Assembly: GCA_018400255.1 (NCBI GenBank) | Contig: JAGYMO010000320.1 | Span: forward strand, 1-11,000 | DNA length: 11,000 bases | Source: Deltaproteobacteria bacterium | GTDB lineage: Bacteria > Desulfobacterota > DSM-4660 > Desulfatiglandales > B25-G16 | Reading direction: 5' to 3' | Notes under the pieces: model-generated | What the model was told of the DNA's origin: nothing | The model's database searches: none | The model's input: only the letters and a program-made list of their open reading frames with translations | Shown here: piece after piece, positions 1-6,130 of the stretch | How positions within the stretch are numbered: position 1 is the first letter of the stretch | Layout: the number at the start of each line of letters is the position of its first letter | Made by a program: the position numbers and the translations under genes

Positions 1-15
1 AGCCATTATAATCAT
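1..15 (-). CDS. Possible start of the next operon gene (cut by window edge)
   Basis: An ATG at 15-13 overlaps the metG stop codon in the ATGA arrangement typical of translationally coupled genes, and the frame stays open to the window edge (M-I-I-M-A). A weak GGGAAG lies about 9 nt upstream inside metG. A second ATG occurs at 6-4. In many bacteria metG is followed by a TatD-family nuclease gene, but only five codons are visible and nothing identifies the product. This is inferred from position alone. Confidence 0.3.
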
Positions 16-1910
16 CTAATCTTGCTTCCCGGAGTGCTTTCCGCATCTGGAATTAACAGATGAACACCTGATTTATCAACTGCCGCGAGTAACATGCCAC
101 TTGATTCAATCCCCATAAGTTTCGCGGGCTTAAGGTTTGCAAGCACCACTACCTGCTTTCCACGTAATTTATCCATATCATAATCATTGGCAAGCCCGGC
201 AACAACCGTCCTTATCTCACCAATATCTACAGTAAGCTCGAGCAACTTTTCAGAACCGTGAATTTTTTTGACCGCCTTTATAATGCCTGTCCTAAGATCC
301 AGCCTTTGGAATTCTTCCATGCTTAACAGTTCATTTTTTTCCGTTTCTTCCGCTTCATCACGTCTTCTCTCAAATTTAACCCGCGGAAACAATTGAGGGG
401 CCTTTGATATTGCCCTTGCCTGTTTAACGCCGCCCCATTGCCTAACGTCTTCAAGGGTTAATTTAAAGCCCTTTAATTCCAAACCCAACTGGTCTTGTAT
501 CTTTTCAGCGGCCTCAGGCATGAAAGGCCACAAAAGCACAGACGTTACCTTTATCGCCTCAATTACATTTTTCAGCACTGTGCCCAACCTCTCCTTATCT
601 GATTCTGCCAAGGACCATGGCTTCATGGTATCGATATATTTATTTGCAATGCCAATGAGGTTCCACACAGTAATCAATGCCTTATGAAAAGAAAATTCCT
701 GCATAAAAAGCTCATATTCATCAAAAATTTTCATAAAGGCGTTCTTGAATTCATTGTCTTCTTCTCTCCATGAGTCACCTTCAGGTAAAACACCACGAAA
801 GTATTTAAGTGTCATAGTAACACTTCTGCTTACAAGGTTTCCTAAATCATTAGCAAGGTCTGCGTTAATCCTATTCACAAGAGCCTCCTCGCCAAAATCC
901 GAGTCAAGACCAAATACCATATCTCTCAGCAAGAAATACCTGAAGGCATCAGTGCCATATTTTTCTGCAAGATCTAACGGTTTAACAGCATTTCCCAAGC
1001 TCTTGGAAATCTTTCCAGCATTTACGTTCCAGTAACCATGAACGTTAAGATGTTTAAATGGTTCTATTCCGGCAGACTTCAGCATGCAAGGCCAAAATAT
1101 ACCATGAGGCTTTAAGATATCCTTCGCTATAATGTGCTGGGCAACAGGCCAAAATTTTTTGAAACTATCCCCATCTGGATAATCAATAGCAGATATGTAG
1201 TTAATCAATGCGTCGAACCATACATAGGTCACATAGTTTTCATCAAAAGGCAGGGTTATGCCCCAAGACAATCTCTTTTTTGGCCTTGATATACAAAGGT
1301 CTTCAAGCGGATCTTTTAAGAAAGCCAAGACCTCCTTTTTGTACCTTTCAGGTCTTATAAAATAAGGGTTTTCGTGTATAAAGTCTATGAGCCACTGCTG
1401 ATACTTACTCATTCTAAAGAAGTAATTTTCCTCCTTTATCACACGCAGTTCGGTCTTATGGATCGGGCACTTATTGTCTGCTAACTCTGTGTCGGTATAA
1501 AACCTTTCACAGCCTACACAGTATTTCCCTTCATACTCGCTAAAATAAATATCACCTTTTTCAAAGACCTTGTTAAGAATAGCCTCAACTACCTCAATAT
1601 GTTTTGAATCAGTAGTTCGCACAAAATAATTATTTTCGATGCTTAGATTTGGCCATGTTTCCTTGAAGGTGTTGCTGATTCTGTCAACGTATGATTTCAC
1701 AGTCTCCCCGGACTTCTCAGCGGCTTCAACTACCTTATCTCCGTGCTCGTCCGTACCTGTCAAAAAAAAGGTGTCAAAACCAAATAACTTATAAAACCTC
1801 GCAATGACGTCTGCTACAATAGTAGAGTAGGCATGACCTATGTGTGGTTCAGCATTTACATAGTAAATAGGGGTGGTTATATAAAACTTTTTGTTTCTTA
1901 TCGTGTTCAT
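12..1910 (-). CDS. metG: Methionyl-tRNA synthetase with C-terminal tRNA-binding domain
   Basis: Cytoplasmic class I aminoacyl-tRNA synthetase that charges tRNA-Met with methionine using ATP. In the 632-aa product the HIGH signature is at residues 23-26 (context PHIGHAYS) and the KMSKS loop appears as KISKS at 300-304. A single zinc knuckle is formed by C131-x2-C134 and C148-P-I-H151. From about residue 531 to the end there is an EMAP-II/Trbp111-like OB-fold tRNA-binding domain (MEEFQRLDLRTG, then LANLKPAKLMG), so this is the long, dimerising form. I start it at the ATG at 1910, only 4 nt after the upstream stop and preceded by GGTGA. An in-frame ATG at 1958 would add 16 residues lying inside the upstream gene and not expected before the usual N-terminus. 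It is the last complete gene of the tmk-holB-ricT-metG block. Confidence 0.97.
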   Translation of the reverse strand: MNTIRNKKFYITTPIYYVNAEPHIGHAYSTIVADVIARFYKLFGFDTFFLTGTDEHGDKVVEAAEKSGETVKSYVDRISNTFKETWPNLSIENNYFVRTTDSKHIEVVEAILNKVFEKGDIYFSEYEGKYCVGCERFYTDTELADNKCPIHKTELRVIKEENYFFRMSKYQQWLIDFIHENPYFIRPERYKKEVLAFLKDPLEDLCISRPKKRLSWGITLPFDENYVTYVWFDALINYISAIDYPDGDSFKKFWPVAQHIIAKDILKPHGIFWPCMLKSAGIEPFKHLNVHGYWNVNAGKISKSLGNAVKPLDLAEKYGTDAFRYFLLRDMVFGLDSDFGEEALVNRINADLANDLGNLVSRSVTMTLKYFRGVLPEGDSWREEDNEFKNAFMKIFDEYELFMQEFSFHKALITVWNLIGIANKYIDTMKPWSLAESDKERLGTVLKNVIEAIKVTSVLLWPFMPEAAEKIQDQLGLELKGFKLTLEDVRQWGGVKQARAISKAPQLFPRVKFERRRDEAEETEKNELLSMEEFQRLDLRTGIIKAVKKIHGSEKLLELTVDIGEIRTVVAGLANDYDMDKLRGKQVVVLANLKPAKLMGIESSGMLLAAVDKSGVHLLIPDAESTPGSKIR

Positions 1911-1914
1911 TAAT

Positions 1915-2592
1915 TCACCGTGATTTCTTATCCCTTTTCTTATAACTATCATATTCAAATGAAAGGCAGCACATCAATCTTCCACATAAACCTGAGATTT
2001 TACTGGGGTTTAGAGAAATATTCTGTTCTTTAGCCATCTTTATGGTTATAGGTGCAAATTCTGATAAAAACAATGAGCAGCATAGTTGCCGCCCGCAATG
2101 TCCAATTCCCCCAGACATCTTTGAAAGATCCCTGTCGCCGATTTGCTTCATTTCAACATGGGCATGAAACTTTTTGATCAGGTCTTTTGCAAGTTCCCTG
2201 AAATCAACCCTTACATGGGAAATATAGTAAAGCAGAAGCCTCCTCTTATCAAAAGAAAGCTCTGTTGTCACTAAGTGCATGGGTATGTTCCTTGCTTTTA
2301 TCTGATCCTTACAAAACTGCATCACATTTGATTCAATCTTTTCATTGTCTTCTTTTTGTTTTTTATCTTCCTGGGTTGCCAACCGATATATCGTCTTGAT
2401 AGGCCTGTTGTGCATAGAGGTATCTCTTAACCTTGCTTTGCCGCAAACAGTGCCCATATCTATTCCCTTTTCTGTCTCAACAATGACCTTATCACCTTCA
2501 TTAAGCACAAAATTCCCCGTGTAAAAATCATACACCCTTCCATCCTTACGAAATGATACGCCAATAATTTTCTTCAGGTTATCGCTATGCAT
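1915..2592 (-). CDS. ricT: PSP1 domain protein, RicT/YaaT-like
   Basis: The 225-aa product starts with a short beta-rich module (IIGVSFRKDGRVYDFYTG) and continues into a PSP1 C-terminal domain at roughly residues 65-150. It ends in the family's cysteine-rich signature: C166, C171-C172, C203 and C208-C209, in the contexts HCGRQLCC and LCGRLMCC. In Bacillus the homologue RicT works with RicA and RicF, binds Fe-S clusters and affects RNA processing and development. Those partners are not in this window, so the role here is unknown. The gene starts 6 nt after the holB stop behind TGAGGATTT and ends 4 nt before metG, so co-transcription is very likely. It is shorter than Bacillus RicT, lacking most of the charged C-terminal tail; only a short basic tail remains. 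Confidence 0.93.
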   Translation of the reverse strand: MHSDNLKKIIGVSFRKDGRVYDFYTGNFVLNEGDKVIVETEKGIDMGTVCGKARLRDTSMHNRPIKTIYRLATQEDKKQKEDNEKIESNVMQFCKDQIKARNIPMHLVTTELSFDKRRLLLYYISHVRVDFRELAKDLIKKFHAHVEMKQIGDRDLSKMSGGIGHCGRQLCCSLFLSEFAPITIKMAKEQNISLNPSKISGLCGRLMCCLSFEYDSYKKRDKKSR

Positions 2593-2598
2593 AAATCC

Positions 2599-3633
2599 TC
2601 ACGCAGAATTTACGACCCTTTTAAGAGCAAAAAGAGATCTTTCTATCAAGAAAAGCACATTCAAATTCGCCATAAGGTCGCGCTCTGCCCTAACTATAAT
2701 TGATATTGATTGTAATAAGCCATCTATAGTAAAAGCTGAAGATGAACTTTCGAGCTGCTCCTTGAAATCGAAGTTAATAATGAAATCTTGAAGCCCTCCA
2801 TATTTTATAAGCAACATATCCCTATAAAGGCTTCTCCAGACCCTCAACATTAAATTCATTCTGTTATCTTTTGGATTGCCCTTGTTAATAAATTTTTGTG
2901 CTATATCAAATAAAGATGCAAAGGGGCTCGTAATTACGTTGTGAAGCATTGTTATCCAATCTATCCTATCAGAAAAAAAATCATCTTGCGCAAATATTTT
3001 TGCCTGACCTATGCTTCCCTCTGACAGCCTCGCTGCTATTTTTGCCCTCGCTTCATCAACATCGTTATTATTTATCAAAAATTCCTCTATTTCTCTTTCG
3101 TTGATAGGTCTAAAGTATATTTTTTGACATCTTGAAATAATTGTAGGGAGAAGCTGGCCCGTATCTGCAGCATTTAAAATAAAAATGTTATTAGATGGTG
3201 GCTCTTCAAGGGTTTTTAAAAATGCGTTGGCCGCCTCAACAGTCATTTTTTCGGCAGATTTTATAATAATCACTCTATACCCATCAAGTGCAGGAGGAAA
3301 TGAGATCTCTCTATTAATATCCCTGATTTGCTCAATAGCAATGGAATCCTTCTTTTCCCGCAAATCAATGATTAGCAGGTCAGGGTGATTTCCATTAATC
3401 ATCCTTCTGCAAGACTGGCATTCCCTGCATCCATCATTGTCTACTGGATTACTGCAATTCAAGGAAAGGGCAAAGGCCAAGGCAGTGGAACTTTTTCCTA
3501 TTCCCTTAATTCCAGTAAAAAGATAGGCGGTGGCAATCTTATCATTAGATATAGCCTTCTTCAGGAATCCAATGGCCGCTTCCTGCCCTCGTATCTCCCT
3601 GAATGATTTCATCTCCATAAGCTTATTTTCCAT
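2599..3633 (-). CDS. holB: DNA polymerase III, delta-prime-like clamp-loader subunit
   Basis: AAA+ clamp-loader subunit that helps place the sliding clamp on primed DNA in the replisome. The 344-aa product has an intact Walker A motif (GIKGIGKSS, residues 41-49) and a four-cysteine zinc module (C60, C69, C72, C75). The conserved KTLEEPP segment is at 140-146 and the SRC motif at 167-169. The Walker B region (VIIIKSAEKM) lacks the usual DE pair, as is common in delta-prime subunits, so it is probably a stator rather than a strong ATPase. The helical C-terminal collar region is divergent. The start is uncertain: the ATG at 3633 has only a weak purine stretch upstream, and the ATGs at 3618 and 3612 are alternatives. 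Its place between tmk and ricT supports the holB call over dnaX. Confidence 0.93.
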   Translation of the reverse strand: MENKLMEMKSFREIRGQEAAIGFLKKAISNDKIATAYLFTGIKGIGKSSTALAFALSLNCSNPVDNDGCRECQSCRRMINGNHPDLLIIDLREKKDSIAIEQIRDINREISFPPALDGYRVIIIKSAEKMTVEAANAFLKTLEEPPSNNIFILNAADTGQLLPTIISRCQKIYFRPINEREIEEFLINNNDVDEARAKIAARLSEGSIGQAKIFAQDDFFSDRIDWITMLHNVITSPFASLFDIAQKFINKGNPKDNRMNLMLRVWRSLYRDMLLIKYGGLQDFIINFDFKEQLESSSSAFTIDGLLQSISIIVRAERDLMANLNVLFLIERSLFALKRVVNSA

Positions 3634-3689
3634 TATACGCTATCTCTACATATAAACGTAAGCGCTTAGCATGTAATGTTTGAAAAGTT

Positions 3690-3717
3690 TTAATATCAAA
3701 TTCTAACTGCAAGTCAA
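3690..3717 (-). promoter_or_regulatory. Candidate sigma-70 promoter for holB-ricT-metG
   Basis: In the 92-nt gap between tmk and holB the minus strand reads TTGACT (3717-3712), a 16-nt spacer and TATTAA (3695-3690), about 57 nt before the holB start. The -35 matches 5 of 6 and the -10 matches 4 of 6. A perfect 10-bp palindrome, TAAGCGCTTA, lies downstream at 3659-3668. This would allow holB-ricT-metG to be expressed apart from tmk; it rests on sequence match only. Confidence 0.35.
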
Positions 3718-3725
3718 GCTCTTAG

Positions 3726-4367
3726 TCAAGACATAGAATCATTCTCAATCAGATACGGCGAAATTTTTCCTCCAATCTGCTCCTCGATTTCATCTACAGA
3801 TAACGAGGCGTCTATGATTTTAAACCTATCTTTATGCTTACCGGCTATAGACAGATAGGCATGGCGTATCTTCCTATGAAACTCTATATCTTTTTTATCA
3901 AACATATCCCTTTTTTTTGTAGTGCCATCTCTTATTTTTATTCTCTCCATAGCCATCTCAGCAGGGCAATCAAGAAGAAAAGTTATATCTGGATTTAGCC
4001 CTGAGGTTGATAAATAATTTAGCCTCTCGGCCACATCTTCACCCTGCCCCTGGACAATCCCTTGATACACAGTCGTAGCATCATAAAACCGGTCACATAC
4101 CACCCATTTTCCAAGATCCAGGGCTGGCCTTATTACCTCTGTAACATGTTGCGCCCTGTCTGCCTCATATAAAAAAAGTTGTGTAAGCGGTGTTACGCTT
4201 TCTCCGTCTAAATGCAATAAAATTTTCCTGATGGCATCCCCTGTTTCTGTACCCCCAGGCTCCCTGGTAATCAAAGGGGGAATTCCTGCTTTCTTGAGCC
4301 TTGCCTCGAATCTCTCCACCTGTGTCGATTTACCGCATCCATCTATACCCTCAAAGGTTATAAACAA
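3726..4367 (-). CDS. tmk: Thymidylate kinase (dTMP kinase)
   Basis: Phosphorylates dTMP to dTDP with ATP, supplying DNA synthesis in the cytoplasm. From the TTG start the product is 213 aa, the normal family length. The P-loop FEGIDGCGKST spans residues 5-15, TREPGGT is at 34-40, the DRF motif of the substrate site at 92-94, and the basic lid segment (KKRDMFDKKD) at about 151-160. The TTG at 4367 is preceded by AAAGGAG with a 6-nt spacer and places the protein start (MFITFEGIDG) exactly where the family begins. In-frame ATGs at 4394 and 4442 would give 222 and 238 aa, but neither has a ribosome binding site. It sits upstream of holB, as in Bacillus and several other phyla. Confidence 0.95.
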   Translation of the reverse strand: MFITFEGIDGCGKSTQVERFEARLKKAGIPPLITREPGGTETGDAIRKILLHLDGESVTPLTQLFLYEADRAQHVTEVIRPALDLGKWVVCDRFYDATTVYQGIVQGQGEDVAERLNYLSTSGLNPDITFLLDCPAEMAMERIKIRDGTTKKRDMFDKKDIEFHRKIRHAYLSIAGKHKDRFKIIDASLSVDEIEEQIGGKISPYLIENDSMS

Positions 4368-4373
4368 TAGGAT

Positions 4374-4380
4374 CTCCTTT
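4374..4380 (-). promoter_or_regulatory. Ribosome binding site that fixes the tmk start
   Basis: AAAGGAG on the minus strand, 6 nt ahead of the TTG codon at 4367-4365. It is the only good Shine-Dalgarno sequence near the tmk N-terminus and decides in favour of the TTG start over the two upstream ATGs. Confidence 0.8.
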
Positions 4381-4462
4381 TCAACATTTTTCATTACCGA
4401 AAGGCACGCTGGCTCTAGGAATTTAGAGTTTATCATCAACATGTATAAAAGAAAGATTGCGC

Positions 4463-4513
4463 AAAAAAAGACTACTATTTTTATTAATCTTTATACAAAA
4501 GATGAAAGTCTTT
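4463..4513 (-). terminator. Possible intrinsic terminator or attenuator ahead of tmk
   Basis: On the minus strand AAAGACT (4513-4507) pairs perfectly with AGTCTTT (4473-4467), and the run continues as seven T residues to 4463. Inside the loop ATCTTT (4503-4498) pairs with AAAGAT (4492-4487). The stem is AT-rich and the loop large, so termination may be weak or conditional. It lies about 95 nt before the tmk start, and its 5' arm can pair elsewhere (see the leader entry). Confidence 0.35.
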
Positions 4514-4579
4514 ATCCTGACTGCCTTTGGGCTCCTTGAGCGCAGGCGAAAGAACTCTAACAACCTTATTAGTTGTCCC
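4463..4579 (-). promoter_or_regulatory. Candidate structured leader or small RNA upstream of tmk
   Basis: The RNA expected from the promoter at 4607-4580 could fold first as ACAAC/GTTGT. It then shows nested stems CTGC (4545-4542) with GCAG (4524-4521), and GCTC (4541-4538) with GAGC (4534-4531) closed by an AAG loop. An upstream AGTTCTTT (4556-4549) can pair, with one bulged T, with the AAAGACT at 4513-4507. That same segment forms the 5' arm of the possible terminator, so the two folds exclude each other. I do not recognise a known riboswitch class. It could be an attenuator for tmk, a small RNA, or chance. Confidence 0.3.
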
Positions 4580-4607
4580 ATTATACATAAAAAAAGCACG
4601 GAATCAA
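4580..4607 (-). promoter_or_regulatory. Candidate sigma-70 promoter upstream of tmk
   Basis: The minus strand reads TTGATT (4607-4602), a 16-nt spacer and a full-consensus TATAAT (4585-4580). A second TATAAT at 4633-4628 has no good -35. The promoter lies about 210 nt before the tmk start, leaving room for the structured leader. Confidence 0.5.
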
Positions 4608-4653
4608 GCCTGATAACAGCCATTCAAATTATAGTGAAATGATAGAGCAAATA

Positions 4654-4713
4654 AAACACTAAAACGAGATACAATAAAAATGGTATTGATAACAATTTAT
4701 AGTTTTAGTGCTT
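4654..4713. repeat. Interrupted inverted repeat
   Basis: AAACACTAAAAC (4654-4665) and GTTTTAGTGCTT (4702-4713) are inverted copies, 11 of 12 matching and perfect over the inner nine bases. They are separated by 36 AT-rich bases. Overlap with a palindromic AAGGCCTT just beyond may extend the structure. Function unknown. Confidence 0.5.
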
Positions 4714-4972
4714 AAGGCCTTTTCGCAAAAGAAGACCCCAACAATCAGTTTAAAAAGGCTCCGTCTCCCTCTTAACAAAAAGTATATTTTTTCTTTATTT
4801 TGCTATCAGATAAGATAGATAAGGATGGAACTTTTGAAGGTATTAATGTGTGGTCTTTTTTATTGTCTCCTTCGGGGAATGGGAGAAAAACCCTCGCCTT
4901 TCCCGCTGGCGGGATTTAATAATTTTTACTGGTTAAGGCACAAAGAAGAAATAATGCGCCTCAAAAACTCTC

Positions 4973-5009
4973 TGCCTTTGTGCCTTTGTGCCTTTGTGCC
5001 TTTGTGCCT
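4973..5009. repeat. Tandem repeat of TGCCTTTG, four full copies plus a partial
   Basis: Four exact head-to-tail copies of an 8-bp unit occupy 4973-5004, followed by a partial TGCCT. An inverted partner, AAGGCACAAAG, lies upstream at 4935-4945 and can pair with several register positions of the array. The period of 8 does not keep a reading frame, so this is not a protein repeat, and it is far too short for a CRISPR array. Confidence 0.9.
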
Positions 5010-5013
5010 CAAG

Positions 5014-5032
5014 CTATCCCTTTTAGGGATAG
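5014..5032. repeat. Perfect 8-bp hairpin beside the tandem repeat
   Basis: CTATCCCT (5014-5021) and AGGGATAG (5025-5032) pair perfectly around a TTT loop. No T-run follows in either direction, so it does not look like a terminator. It begins 5 nt after the tandem repeat and may belong to the same element. Confidence 0.6.
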
Positions 5033-5131
5033 TAGTTGACTTCTCGGGATGTTGTTTGCTGTTACTAAGCGGCAACAAAAAGCATCCATAGGCATAAGGT
5101 TGGAAATTGTTTATCCTTTAGGAAAATTTGT

Positions 5132-5163
5132 TTTTGCCCATCGAAAGAACACGATAGGCAAAA
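5132..5163 (-). repeat. 12-bp hairpin
   Basis: Arms at 5132-5143 (TTTTGCCCATCG) and 5152-5163 (CGATAGGCAAAA) enclose an 8-nt loop. On the plus strand there is one C-A mismatch. On the minus strand the same position is a U-G wobble, so the stem is unbroken if transcribed as minus-strand RNA, which is the direction of all genes here. No T-tract follows on the minus strand. Confidence 0.55.
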
Positions 5164-5357
5164 TACCAAAACCTTTTGTTCATTACATATACCGCACTAA
5201 CCCCAGAGAAAGACAAACACCTGCACATAATCAAAATAGATTTGGATAATCCGCCTATAATAGCCTACCTCATTGGCTTAATAAAAATGCTATGGAGGTC
5301 CGGAATAGGTATTTTGCATATATGAAAATGGACGGAGCGGAGAAGAAATCCCAATAT

Positions 5358-5804
5358 TTACTCTAATATACCGGGAAAATTCTCAGACCCATTCCACGGA
5401 TGGAAAATACTTGTATCAGGCGTATTGTGCATCCAATCACCTGGCATCCAAGTACCCGGCATAGTACCGCCTGCTTCATGATTAAATGGACATAAGCCAT
5501 TATCTAGGATGCCATCTAAAATGCCACCTGAATCTGACAAACCTGAACCTACAGAAAAGCCCCTTACCGTTCTTGACCCACTTGAAGCACCAGCCCAGGG
5601 ACATATGACCCCTGAATAGGACGGGAGTGTTCTATTTCCTGCGTTAAAAATAGTTGATGACCCGAAGGAATTAGGTAGGCTTGAGATTGCTCCCGTGTTT
5701 CGGGAACTGCCCCCGTTGCATAACTTAAACTCAAAGTCAAGGGCATAGCAGGTTGATGCGCAGAGAGTAATTAATAAAACTGCCAATAGTATATGACTCC
5801 TCAT
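5358..5804 (-). CDS. Orphan Gly/Ser-rich secreted protein
   Basis: Not recognised. The 148-aa product has a clear Sec signal peptide with hydrophobic core at residues 4-16 and likely cleavage after A21 (CYA-LD). The mature part is rich in Gly, Ser, Asn and Pro and has three cysteines (C29, C68, C105). It contains short internal repetitions such as GGILDGILDNG and MPGTWMPGDWM. No transmembrane anchor, lipobox in the right place, or PEP-CTERM tail is visible. Expression is well supported: GAGGAGGAAA sits 5 nt before the ATG, and a canonical sigma-54 promoter lies about 60 nt upstream. Its use of that promoter suggests an extracellular or envelope protein made under a specific signal, but its function cannot be read from the sequence. 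Confidence 0.8.
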   Translation of the reverse strand: MRSHILLAVLLITLCASTCYALDFEFKLCNGGSSRNTGAISSLPNSFGSSTIFNAGNRTLPSYSGVICPWAGASSGSRTVRGFSVGSGLSDSGGILDGILDNGLCPFNHEAGGTMPGTWMPGDWMHNTPDTSIFHPWNGSENFPGILE

Positions 5805-5863
5805 ATAATTTCCTCCTCTCGCTCCTAAAATTAATAATAAACTGTTTCTCTAAAATTAATTAC

Positions 5864-5880
5864 AGCAATAGGTGTGCCAA
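5864..5880 (-). promoter_or_regulatory. Sigma-54 (-24/-12) promoter of the secreted protein gene
   Basis: The minus strand reads TTGGCACACCTATTGCT. It contains TGGCAC at -24 and TTGCT at -12, with exactly ten bases between the invariant GG (5878-5877) and GC (5866-5865). The predicted transcript starts near 5853, giving a leader of about 50 nt before the ATG at 5804. Sigma-54 promoters require an enhancer-binding ATPase, and inverted repeats suitable for one lie upstream. This is the only well-formed -24/-12 element I saw in the intergenic regions of the window. Confidence 0.75.
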
Positions 5881-5892
5881 TAATTGTGGGTG

Positions 5893-5965
5893 CCTTGACA
5901 TTGAATGAAAAAGTGTAAGATCCTTTTATCACTGCATGTAGTATATTTATAGAAAAATGTCAAGG
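5893..5965. repeat. Perfect 10-bp inverted repeat upstream of the sigma-54 promoter
   Basis: CCTTGACATT (5893-5902) and AATGTCAAGG (5956-5965) are exact inverted copies 53 nt apart. They lie about 40 to 110 nt upstream of the predicted start of the secreted-protein transcript. Each contains a TTGACA/TGTCAA core that recurs at 6131-6171. They could be binding half-sites for an enhancer-binding protein; no obvious -10 sits at the right distance to make them ordinary -35 elements. Confidence 0.6.
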
Positions 5966-6130
5966 TATTAAATGCTATCACAATATATAGTGCTCCATTG
6001 GTTATTTATAAATAAATCAAGGACTAATACCTGCGATTATTACAGTGAAATGACCTAACAGCATTATCTTTATCAAACTTGAAATATGCTTCAATACTAT
6101 TATGTATTTTATCTCAATGGTTTCAATTTT

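Larger units (their letters stand above)
4610..5357. other. Gene-poor stretch with repeats and hairpins
   Basis: No convincing coding sequence is seen on either strand. The open frames present are short, lack ribosome binding sites, and one merely translates the 8-bp tandem repeat at 4973. The stretch holds an interrupted inverted repeat (4654-4713), a GC-rich hairpin TCCCG-CTGG-CGGGA (4901-4914), the tandem repeat, a perfect 8-bp hairpin (5014-5032) and a 12-bp hairpin (5132-5163). It may be the remains of an inserted element, but no transposase fragment is visible. Confidence 0.6.

Noticed and set aside
4509..4579. Leader considered as signal recognition particle RNA or a known riboswitch
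   Set aside because: The GGAAGGAAGC-type SRP loop is absent, and no signature of the B12, c-di-GMP, fluoride, ZTP or T-box classes could be matched by eye.
4423..4623. Minus-strand open frame of 66 codons overlapping the tmk upstream region
   Set aside because: It crosses the candidate structured leader, overlaps the longer tmk frame and has no recognisable start signal or domain. The leader explanation fits better.
4973..5009. Short direct repeats considered as a CRISPR remnant
   Set aside because: Units are 8 bp and directly abutting, with no spacers and no cas genes nearby.
4825..5091. Plus-strand open frame of 88 codons rich in Leu and Cys
   Set aside because: It runs through the TGCCTTTG tandem repeat, which produces the Leu/Cys-rich peptide. 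It has no ribosome binding site and opposes every real gene.
5049..5249. Plus-strand open frame of 66 codons
   Set aside because: No ribosome binding site, no recognisable motif, and it spans the 5132-5163 hairpin. It is probably chance.
5564..5746. Alternative minus-strand frame inside the secreted-protein gene
   Set aside because: It is a shifted reading of the same DNA. The main frame has the signal peptide, ribosome binding site and promoter.
5358..5804. Secreted protein considered as a PEP-CTERM or lipoprotein substrate
   Set aside because: The C-terminus has no PEP motif, membrane segment or basic tail. The signal-peptide cysteines are not in a lipobox.
5893..5965. The 10-bp inverted repeat considered as ends of a mobile element
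   Set aside because: No flanking target duplication is visible, and the same core recurs at other spacings nearby, which fits regulator sites better.
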